Shown: one piece after another, positions 48,147 through 60,100 of the stretch
How the letters are laid out: the number at the start of each line of letters is the position of its first letter
Position numbering within the stretch: the first letter of the stretch is position 1
NCBI GenBank assembly: GCA_020091685.1
Contig: CM034613.1
Coordinates: 3,943,878 to 4,007,877 of the forward strand
Origin: Lutjanus erythropterus
Taxonomy: Eukaryota; Chordata; Actinopteri; Lutjaniformes; Lutjanidae
Reading direction: 5' to 3'
DNA: 64,000 nt
Translations under genes and position numbers: made by a program
The notes under the pieces: generated by a model
Told to the model about the DNA's origin: nothing
The model's input: the letters and a program-made list of their open reading frames with translations, nothing else
The model's database searches: none

Positions 48147-51100
48147 CTGGAGGGGCCAAACACAGACAGACACACAAGAGCAAATTAAGACATGCGAACA
48201 TTAAATCTTACTGATGGAGTTATTGAGTGTTAACCCAACACACGGACTGTTGTGTGAACGCACCTGTTGAATCTGTGGGAGTCTTTGAGGGGGCAGGCTT
48301 TGCGTTTGTGCTCCAGGCTGCCACAGTTGAAGCAGCCCTCCTGTCCTCCAGCCCGTCCACACGGGTGATCGGGGAGGGCACAGCGTCCACATGACTGACA
48401 GTGTCTCCAGGCTGAGAAGGGGAAATCAGAAATAAAAGTGATTTACAGTCTTAACAGTGTATCAGTGTCCTCCACCTGTCTCTGATGATGGTGATTATGT
48501 AGGGACTTACGTACATGGTTTCACACATTTCTCACACGCTGAGCAGTGCTTCCACTCTCGTCCATCCTGGAGACACAGAGAAGACAGAAGTTGAACATAT
48601 GGCTTCAATAAAATTAGCAAAATATAATGTATGTAGCTGTGGTTTTATACCTTGGATGGGCAGACGTTGCATTTAGCACAGTGTTTGTTGAGAGACCAGA
48701 CGAATCTCTGACATACAGAGCAAAATCTATCAGGAGGAAGAGCAGATGGATGACTCTTTAACACAACTTCAGATTCATAACAGCTGTGTGAGGTCACCTA
48801 CAGTTACAAGAGGGGTCCAAGATTAGTATAGCAGGAACACTTCAAAGTGCCAATTCCTGCAATAAAGCCACTCTGTGTTCCACTATGTTCTGTACTTTCA
48901 ACATGAGTGACAGATAAACTTAGCTGATAATGATCCCGATCAGCCCGCACCAATAATCAATACACGCGTTTAGTTTCCTCAGCTTGTTACCAGCCTCTGT
49001 TGGTAAGCTGTGCTGTTTCAGTGGGAAAAGACTGTGAGATTGAAGTCCAAAACGCACTAAAGGCTTCAACTGAGCTTCAACTAACGTGCGTCAATAGAAG
49101 CTCCTCTGGCGCACTGCAGGTGTCAGATTTAAAATTCCAACACCACAGAACCAACAGGATTTTAGGGAAAATCTTTTGCATTTCTGTGCTGAAATGTGTT
49201 GGTATTTATTGGTCGATACCATGCAGTCAGCTGATCCAGATCAGAGCTGACAGAGTGGGCATGTTGATACCTGTAGCCCTCCTCTTTGGGCAGGACGACG
49301 TCTCTGGGAGGAATATTAATGAAGAGTCTGACAGGAGACTGCTTCCTGCCCGTCTTCCCGTGTTTATACAGAGGATGGTTGTCATAGTCCACCTGGTGGG
49401 GAACAAACCACATATATACTTATATACTATACTGTTTGTAGTCCACGAGGAGAACATGTACCTTCCATAAGGAGCACAGACTGCAGGTACTTTACAGTCC
49501 AATAACAGGAGATCACTGCTGGTCTGAGGTTGTTACTTTGATCTATGAGTCATTGTGCTGCAGCTCCAGGGCAGCTTTGCCTCTGCATGTTTTATAGTCA
49601 TGGATGTTTCTCATTAGTTTCTTTAGAAGTGCAATCAAAAAAAAAGAAGAAAGAATTATTAAGCCATTTATCATGCAGAGATGTCAAATAAATAAATGAA
49701 ATTCTCCTCAGTTTCCAGGAGTTTCTGCTTTTTTTCTCCCTGTTTTATATCCTTGCAAACTGAATATCTTTTTTTGGGTTTTGGACTGTTGGGCGGACAA
49801 AAGAAACCACTGGAACTTTGGCTCGAGGGAGCTGTAATAGACAGGTTTTGCAGTTTGTGTTTGTGCCATTTTAACAAAAAGTTTTTTAAAATAATAATCA
49901 GATAATTACAAAATCATTAGTTGCAGATTGGGCAACTGCACCTACTAAATATTTGAAACTAGAAAGAGAGAACCTTGATGTGACAGTAGACAAAAAAGAT
50001 GTAAAAAAAACTCTAGTATTCTAGTACTCTATTGGTATTGGGATCACTTTAAAAATACTGGTATGAGTACTGGTATCATAATTCTTACAACACTCAACAA
50101 GGTGCTGCAGATGTACAGTTACCTCCCACACTGGCACTGTACTGCATGATGTGTACCTGGTAGTCCAGCATGGTCAATGAGGGGAGACACTCCTGGATGC
50201 GAGGCTCAAAAAAATACGGGAAGATCCACATCATGGGCATGTCAGCGTCACTGCTGTCTGCACATAAAAACATGGATGTTAGCTTAAAACACTGGACTTG
50301 GATGTCACTGGTTGGCAAGAGAAGTTACAGCTGCTACAAGTGATTCTGGAGAAAGATGGTTGATTGTTGAGTCTCATTCCCGGGTCATCAATCTACAGAA
50401 TCACTTGTAGCAGCTTTAAGCAACAATAATCAACTTTTTTATATCACGTGACTATGTATAATGTGAAGGAGGGTCACATGAACCCACTGTACTGCCTGCC
50501 TATCATCAAACAGACAAAATTAGTAACAGGCTGGTGAACAGAGTGGAGCATTTAGCAGCTAAAGAGACGGATATATTTCCACAAGAAATGGTGGAGACGA
50601 AACCAGAACTAAAAGAGAGTGAATGTTGAGCTTACATTCATCTGGTGGATACAAACACAACTCCAAATGAATGATAATATTGCTCTCTGTTGCCTGTTTT
50701 CTAACAAATTATCGCAATATCAACTTCATACTATGATAAGAAATCAGTATTGTATTTACAACCTGTTAGCTTGTTAGCTAGCCCCCCTACTGGCACACAT
50801 TTTAAACTGAATATTCCTATTTTCAAATCAATATGAAATGGAATATGGAAAAATGAAAAATGTAAAAGGATAAACTGTCAAACTCCACAGTGACACTGAC
50901 CAGAACTCTGCAGTTTCCTCCATGTCTGTGAGATCAGAGAGAAACTGTTGGCCAGAGGCTTCACCAGGCCGCCGAACGGAGGGTCAGCTACCATCACCAC
51001 CTTCTCCCCGTCAGACTCTGTGAGGAAGGCCTGGAGGACGGCGCTGGACGCCTGACAAGAGACAAAGCTTCAATATATCGAACTGAGAAGCAGACCCATG

Positions 51101-54100
51101 AAACACCAAGTGTGTGAACTCTTACCTCTCCATCAAAGAAGTGATGGTTGAACATGTTGTAGTGACAGAACTCATCCTGGCTGTAGAACTGAGCATATCT
51201 GAAATGATATGAAACAAAACATTCAACGTCAACATTCAGACAGTGTTCTCTCTCATGTGAGGTTCCCCAGGAGTCGCTTCTTGGGCCCGTATTATTTTCT
51301 AATTTGCTTCTGTTTAGTGAAATAATCTACAGATATAATATTAATTTCAACTTTTATGCAGATGATACACTAATTTACATCCACTGTCAGGTAGTAAGGA
51401 CACTGAGACACTTTGTCAGGTTAAGGCTCATCTCTCAGAACCAAATGTGACGTCCCTTTATTCCACCCCCCAAATCTGACCTGTTACCTCGTGAAGCAGC
51501 TGGATTCACAAGATCCTGTGAGAATTCAAGGTATCCTTTTGTGCTGCACCAAAAGTAGTGCAGCTAATCAGCATCCACGGAGAGACTACTGGTTTTTAGG
51601 TGTGACGAGAAGTGTCCATGGAAGCTACTTGTCTCAAACAAACAATGGTAGCTCCTGAAGAGGTTAGCGTAGACACAATTTGGGTGTTAGTACTCAAAAT
51701 TACAAATGTCCAGTTATCCCGGGGACAATACAAATAGCACAAAGATTCTGTGTCTGGGACAATTCCTCAGGTGGACCCTTCTTAGCTGTTCCCACAGCCT
51801 GCCTCGTCACTAAAGGTAACCAGACTTTTTCTGTCAGCACCTTGATACTGTGGAACTCCCTAACTGAGAAAACTCTGTACCTTCTTTAAAATCACTCCTC
51901 AAAACTTACCTTTACAAGAAGGTTTTCTTAAAATAAATCTGTTGTTTGTCTTGGTTCCATTGCTCTTTTATCACTTGTATTTTCCTTCTTATATTCTTTA
52001 GAACACAGATTAGGTCAGACTGATGTGCAGCTACACAAAACATACATTATTCTCTATATAAGCTTCTCTACACAATAGCTAGAACACAGTATAAAAAGTG
52101 CTTTAGTCATTGTGCAGTCCACACTTTGATTGCTATTTATATGTCACAGTGCAATCTTTTATTGCATAAGCTTATTAATTAGCACCAAATTGGGCCGACA
52201 ATAGAACAGATGACAACTAGACTGGACTAGAATCTAAACAGGGGAAAGAAGGCATGACTTGGCCGTCAAATGGTTCAGTTTCATCAGACTCCAAAGTCTC
52301 TGTGACTTCACTTTCAACTGAGAGACTATTTAATGTAAAGTACTTGCACTAGCTGCAGGCGTTTCATCGTTTACTATACCGCTAATCTCCCAAGATGCTT
52401 GCTGGGGTTGTGGGTACTTGTGCATGTATAAACTTGAAAAAAAATCTGATTATTAGTCAGGCTGTGCATGATGGTGCTTGAACATTTTTTTAGTTAGAAT
52501 CTTTTAATCTTTTACAATGAACAGTTATAATGAGACCACAGTTTCAATCAAAACATTTTAGTAAAGGCTGTAACAAAACATTTATTCTGCATCTTATTTT
52601 TGGGTGTGCCAACTGCCTCCTTGGGTGGCACAGGCACACCCTTGCACACCCATGGCTATGCCATAGGTACTACATTTTACTTCATTTTTTTTATTCTATA
52701 TTGTTATGTTTTTATTGTTTTTCCTGGTCTGTGTACAATTTTAAATCACTTTGTAACTATGTCTTAAACAGGACTATACAAATTAGGATTATTATCTTAA
52801 TCATTAATTTGCAAACATACAATACTTTGCCTTTGGTTCTGTTTTCATTTGTCCAATAATAGCAGGCTAGAGCAAGTTTCAACTTATCTGCTGTACATAC
52901 ACGCGAAAAAGCAAACACGGTGGATCCTGAGAAGTGTTTCCAGGTAACGATAAGGTGTCTGAGTGTTTGCTGCAGGCTGATGCTTGTCACAGGAACACAC
53001 CCTCCCTACACCTTAACTCTGCACATTCTTGACAGAAACACACGGCAGAGACACAGCGCAAAGAGACCTCCGGTAAGAACTGCTCAAAAACCCGACTTAA
53101 TCCGGCTAAAAGAAGTCTGTATTTGAATATTCACTGTAAATACACTGCTGTGAGAGCATATAGAGCCCTCATGGTTGATTCCACTGTAAATATAAAACTG
53201 TGACTGAAGAAAACATGGTATTTTACAGCTGTATATACACTAAATATGTTAAATTTGAATGCTAAACATACAGAAAGCAGTAAAAGCGACTGTTTTCAGT
53301 AGTTTTGTTCTTAGTAAATCTGCAGAGAAAATGAGAGCAAAAAGCTTGGCATGGAGTCAAACAGACATGTTTTCACAGACTAAAACCTGAAGAACTGGTT
53401 GCTCTACAGATAAAGGAAATGTACACAAAAACCTTTGCACAGTGCAAGAAAGAAAGGTCTCTCAGGTAGAGGTTTAATGTATGTTTGTTGTACTGTTCAG
53501 TCCTCAGAAATGGCAGAAAAAGAGGCATTTTCTGCTGGTAATGGACAGTCAACAGCGGCTCAGCAGGCACAGAGTGGTCTCGTGGCGCCCTCTGCTGGCA
53601 GCCAGAGTGTATTTCAGGACGGACTGAGCTTCACTCCACTGGACTCCAAAAGTGACAATGTTCAGCCTTTCCCACGTTCTCCAAAACTACAGAGGAAGAT
53701 AGCCAGCGTGGCACAGCCGTCTCAGGTAAACAGAGTTCACACAGCTTTTAAGGTACAAAAACAAAGGTTTCCAGACTTTTGAAGCCATCTCACTTGTTCA
53801 CTGGAAAAAATAAAGTTAACAGAACTCCTTAAACCCAACGTAATCAATGCCTATCATCACTTTGATTATTTTACCCGCTGTGAAATTGATGTTCAATATA
53901 GTCATTTGATCTGTTTAATATTTACTTTAATTGTATGTTTTCTTCATTATTATTTAATGTTCACTAACTTCCAGAATAATCAATCAATAGTTGTGGGAAT
54001 ATGCTGATTTTCTTTGGGTTTTGTTCTGCTGCTTGTTGTTGTTGCTGCTAGGCCTATTTGTTAATCATTAGACAAAAACAAATCAAGAAATTGGAACAGT

Positions 54101-57100
54101 AATCGGCAGGGTAATTAAGAATAAAAAAGTAATGATAGTCAACTGCAACAAAAGGCAAAAGTATCAGCAATTTTGATCAATGATGAATTGCTCAGGCATT
54201 TATCATGCAGAATACCAGATAAATTAATAAAATGTCCTCAATTTCTAGGATCTGCTGCATTTTCTGTTTTATATCCTTGAAAAAGTAATATTGTTAGGTT
54301 TTTGGACAAACAAGAACATCTGAACTTGGGCTGAAGGAAAGTGATGGACATTTTCCTGTGTTTTTGACATTTTTTATAAATCTGAACAAACAAACAAAAA
54401 GTCTGATACCGAAAAAATCCTTACTTGTCAATAGACGGATATGACAGGAGTACTACTACACATATTTCCTAGTCCACATTATCAAGTTTAAAATAATCTA
54501 CTTGTATGCAAATACCGTTGACTGACTGCAACTCTATTCTGCAGGAGCAGCTCTCCAGACGTATGGAGGAGCTGCAGGCGGAGAGATCGAAGACTGAGGC
54601 TCACATCCAGTCTCTGAAGAAACGCAAGGCAGACCTCTCTGTAAGTATCAGACCCGAATCTCTCAATAGTTCAAACAGTTACTATAAATCTGATCACCAA
54701 GAAAGAGGGCTGCAAATACCTACTAATTCACTAATGAAGTGAATACCATTGGCCATCCTCTTACAGTGGCACCTGTCAAGGGGTGGGATATATTATGTTG
54801 CAAGCGAACAGTTAATTTTTTGAGTTCATGTGTTGGAGACAGGAAAAATTGGGCAGTGTAAGGATGTGAGCAACTTTGATGAGGGCCAGACTGTAATGGC
54901 CAGACCACAAGGCCAGAAAATCTCCAAAGGTCAGAGAATCCTGGTATGCAAGGGTCAGTACTGACCAAAAGTGGTCCAAGGAAGGAGAACCGGCGAACCA
55001 CCGACAGGGTAATGGACACCCAAGACTCACTGATGAGCATGGGAAGAAAAGGCTAGCCCCTCTGGTTCAATCCTACAGAAGAGCTAACGTAGCACAAACT
55101 GCTGGTCATGATAGAAAGGTGTCAGAACACACAGTGCATCAGAGCTTGCTGTGTAGGGGGCTGTGTAGCTGCAAACCAGTGCCCATGTTGACCCCCGTCC
55201 ACCAGTGACGATGCCTTCAATGGACACATGAGCGTCTGAACTGGACCATGGAGCTAAGGAATAATGTGGCCTGACGTTGACAAGGTTTCAACTTGACCTC
55301 CAAATGCCCCAGATCTCAATCAGATCAAGTATCTGTGGGATGTGCTCCAACAAGAAGTCCGATACATGGAGGCCCCACCCTGCAACTTAGATGGCTGTGA
55401 ATATTCTTAGTCATCCTGGTCATGGTATTTCTAGGAGCTATGGTAGAGAGACACAGATATGGTCAATGTCCTGTCAACACCAGGCAACCTTTTTGAAAGA
55501 ACTTCAAGCAAGTGTGGTTTTTGAAAGAATCTTAAGCAAATCCAGTTGCCTTCATATAGCTTGTAGAGCTTGCAGCTTACAGAAACTGTTACTACTTGTT
55601 ATGTGTAGGACTACAGATGCAAATTAGCATCTCGCTAAATCTGGTGCCACCATTGTTTTCATTTCTTGTAAACGATCAATGTCATTGCACGCTTTGGTGT
55701 GTCTTCCACATCCGGCACTCATGTTGTCCATGTTCCTCCCTGCAGAGGAGCACAGAGGTGATGAAGCAGCAGGTTCGGGAGCGCTTCGAGAGCATGCGGT
55801 GTGTCCTGAATCAGGATGAGCAGGCCGCCCTGGACTCTCTGGAGCTGGACCTGAGAAGGACCAGGACCAGACTGGACCAGGTTCTGAAGAACTGGGAACA
55901 ACACCAGGACCAGGTCACTAAGAACATCAGCAGCACCAGGAGAGCACTGAACATGACTCCAATGGCAGAGGAAGACAGGAAGGTCTGATTCAAAAACTGC
56001 ACAAACAGCATTTCAAAATACAGTAACGAGGGGATTTTCCTGCTGTTTTAATCAGTGTTTCTGTTTGTCTCTCATCTCAAGGTCCAGGCTGAGAATGTGA
56101 GGTAAAGCACTGCGGTGTTACATGAAATGTTTTCAGCTCCTCTGCTTCAAATCTCTCTGTCTCATTATAATCTCTGTGATCTCTCTTGCAGTGCTAAGAA
56201 ACCAGCTGCCTCTGAGCAGGAAATTCGACTCAATGAGGAGAGATTTGAAAGGCTCCTGAAAACATTATCCTCCATCTCCAAACACCTGAGAGCTCAGCTG
56301 CAGAGGAAGACTCTACTTTTAGGTACTGAGGCCATTATTTCTACATTATATCAATCCATTATACCAGCTAACTCATTCAGTGTAGTATGGAGTAAAACCT
56401 GATTCATTTGGGCAGATGAGAATTATGCCAGTAGTGTCCATTTTCATGTGTTGTTGGGAAAAAACACCATAGATGTTCTGTATATATGTTTCCTTTTTAC
56501 ACAAAAATTAATTTCCCTTGGAAGTTTGGAGGATGGATCTAGTCTTGTATGACAGTGTATGTTATGTTATATTACAATATCAATCTACACTCCACGCTAC
56601 AGGCCAGTTTATTCAGTCTAATGCAAGGGCCATACCTACTTTCTGGCAGAGGTGGAACCAATTCATTGCAAGTCACAAGTTAAGACTCAAGCCTTTGTGC
56701 TCAGGTCAAGACCGACAAGTCCCAATTCAAGCCATAATGTAACCAAATTTCCAGCCTTGTAATTTGCCAACTTTAACTAAGAATTAGGTCGTTAACTATC
56801 TTAATATTAGCTTCAACTTACTGAACCTCAAATGTCAAATGAATTCGGAAGTTGTTGTGTCTCTGTAACTTTTGACATGCATGCTTCGGATACCCAAATA
56901 AATTTTTTGTTGGCCACCTTGTAGATTTTGTACATACACAATATCTTCAGTATATTTTTTTGCCAAATGGAGCTCAGTAACATAAGTCACACAACTTGGA
57001 CTGGAGTCAAACTCGAGTCACAAATCTGATGACTTAAGACAAAATCAAACAAGTTTTGCAACTTGACTTAGACTTTTGACATCAGTGAGTTGTGACTTAG

Positions 57101-60100
57101 CTTGGACTTGAGGCTTTCAGCTTGAAAATACTTGATAACTTTCCCAAGCCCAAAGATTAAAAAGTTAGTTATTGAAAAAGTGTGAATCCACAAATTCAAT
57201 TCATTTCCCTTCATTTCCTGAATTAACATTTTTGATTCTCAGCAAATTGATACTTAATTCCCACTTGAAACAGGTTTGAAAAAAATATACTAAAGATTTC
57301 ATTCACACACAAATGTTCAACTTATGAAGTTGCATAAAGAACAGTAAGTCGAGAGTCTTGGTCTTGGGACTTGGCTGTCTTGACCTGGACTTGACTTGGA
57401 ACTTACTTGTGTCTTGAAAAACAATGACTTGGTCCCACCTCTGTAATCTTCCATATAAATGCCTGAAATTCAAAGTACTTCATCACACTAATGTAACAAT
57501 GCAAACTCTGTAAATCCAATACTGCCATCAAACATTCTCATTGTTTTGCAACTCTGGGTGCAATGACAGGTTACCACTGAACTCTGACCAAAAAAACCCA
57601 GACCAGTGTTTGTTCAAGTGTTAATTTTTCTTATTGGTTTGGTTTTATTTAGTTACTTGATGCTATAAAAACAAGGTTTTATGCCGTGATTGACAGCTGA
57701 GCTCTAATCGTGATTGAGTCAGTTGACTGTGGGGGTGGGAACTCGATACCACAACTCCAACACTGGTCACTACTGCGCAGACTACGGCTCTACTGGAGTC
57801 GTGCCGTCCATCTTTATTTACAGTCATTGTTGTGAACTTAAATAGAAGATGGTGACATGTGACAATGAACTGATTCTGTTTGATTTCAGAGTCCTCCCCC
57901 ATGGTGATTGACAGGCAGACCTGCCACAGTCAGATCGCAGTGAACTCAGAGGGGCGGAGCCTTGCCTTCTCCAGCTCTGCCCGTTCCGCTCCAGAGCACC
58001 CTCTTCAGTTTGATAAGGTGTGCTGCGCTCTGGGCTGCGCTCCTGTCATCTCTGGTCAGAGGTACTGGGAGGTGGACGTCCACTGTTGCTCCGCCTGGGC
58101 TGTGGGCGTGGCCTATGCCAGCCTGGAGAGGAAGGGCCGGGACAAGGGCGCCAAACTGGGCCGGAACAGGAACTCGTGGTGTGTGGAGCTTCGGAACGGC
58201 CGTCTGTCTGCCTGGCACAACGATCGGCATGTGGCGTGCCAGGGCGTTGGGCAGATGCCGCTGGGAAGGGTGGGAGTGTTGGTGAATTATGACAAGGGCC
58301 AGCTGATGTTCTACGATGCAGACAACATGGTCGTCCTGCAGAGATTCTCCGCAGCTGTGACGCCGGTGTTTGACAGGGCTCATCACCAGTTCACGGAGCC
58401 GCTGTACCTCGCCATACGCTTCCTCAAACCAACAGACAACCAGATGTGGCCAAATCACCTGGAGCTGCTCAGTGATCTCAACACCCCATGATCCACTATG
58501 ACAGGGACGTGGACTGTGAACATGTTTCTAATGATGATGTGTTCGGTCACTTCTGTCCATGCACTGTATATACAGCATTAAATCAGAGCAGCTGTACAGA
58601 AGAGGCATTGTGTTGCACAATGACAACACAAACTAACCTGAAGTCGATGTCCAGCAGCAGACTCTTCATTGGCTCATGTTTCTGCTCCAGGTTTCGCAAC
58701 TTGATCAGCTCCTGGAGTCTGGAAGAAACAGCAACAATAATTACTGATGAAAAATGTAATAAAGAAAATGATTTCTAATACTGTTCAAGATCTAAGTCTT
58801 TTCACATTTTATGACTACTACTGACTGATAGAATAGATTTTTAAAGGCTGATATAATAGCTGAATAATTGATGTACCTCTAGCCAGCAGCAGCTAAAACG
58901 TCTGACAATAGTCTAACCTGCCTATTTCATTCATATTAAGTATTATGCATTTTCTTCAAAATGAAATGAAATCTTACTTTTAGACCATAAAACTCTGAAT
59001 TTAATAATTTTTTTTCGGTTCAGTATAAAAGATCTTTTTATCCACATTTCATGTTTGTGAGTTGTTTTGGCACCTCTGGTTCAGTTCAGTTGGTCCAGAC
59101 CAAGGAAAAAGAGCTGACAAACATGAAGTCATACAGACTGATCAGTAACTCATTGACTGGGCAGTTATGATCTCATCCTGCTGCATGACACCAACCAAAG
59201 ACCTAAGGGTGTCTACATGGATCAGCAAGCTAATTTTCAAAATTCTTAATACCACCCCATTAATTAAGGCCAATTTCACAACAAAAATAAATATCAAATG
59301 AAAAAATAGATATATTCTTTAACATAAATGCATATATCGTCATTTCAAAATTAGAAGTAAGGCAAAATGACAATCTAATGGCCAGAGTCTGAAATGGGAC
59401 TAAGAGAATAACAGAGGCAATTGAATTTAACTCTTGTTGATTTTTCCAAAGATTAAATGTGCATACATTTTTATCGTTGAGTGAAATTTAGACCATGCTT
59501 ACAGCATTCAATAAATAAATATTTAAAACCTTCCCACACAGAATTTAAGTCTATTTAATATTTTTTTAGGCACTTTATTAGTAAATGTGAATTTAATACA
59601 TTTTAGGACTTTCTGAGGTCCTGTAGCCTCCCTGTAAAATGTCATGAATAATGATGGACAATCTGATACATTTACAAGCTTTTTAATGAATTCCTCACAT
59701 AACCATAATCAGCCTGTTATAACCCCTTTCTCAATGTTGAAAATGAATTTATGGTTGCATGAAGAAAGTTAACTGTCTTAATTAAACAGGACACTGCTTT
59801 CCTTGACAATCCACATTAAGTAAGTAAGTTGTCTCTTAGGTTGACATACTATACCGTGCTGCATTTACTCCTAGAGTTTGATAGACAAAGTTTGTTTGAC
59901 CAAACAACTTAGATGTGAAAACAAACTTTGGAACTTTTTTCCCAGCAGAAAGTAGTTCCTTTAAAACCAGACTAATGTTGATTATTCAGAGTAACAGGGA
60001 CACTGCTCCTGGAAAATTAAGTTGCATATAAGTTTTTCTTTCTGTCATTTACTTCTGCTGAATATTTAAAAATATAGATCTAAAAAGGAAAGTTGTAAGG

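Noticed and set aside
48505-48514. Using the consensus-like donor GTAAGT as the main zcchc4 exon 11 end
   Set aside because: It shifts the frame and destroys the CCHC knuckle, whereas the donor 4 bases upstream gives KPSWRHC, matching the human protein.
57946-58458. 170-codon minus-strand frame opposite the SPRY exon
   Set aside because: Antisense shadow of a strongly supported GC-rich coding exon.
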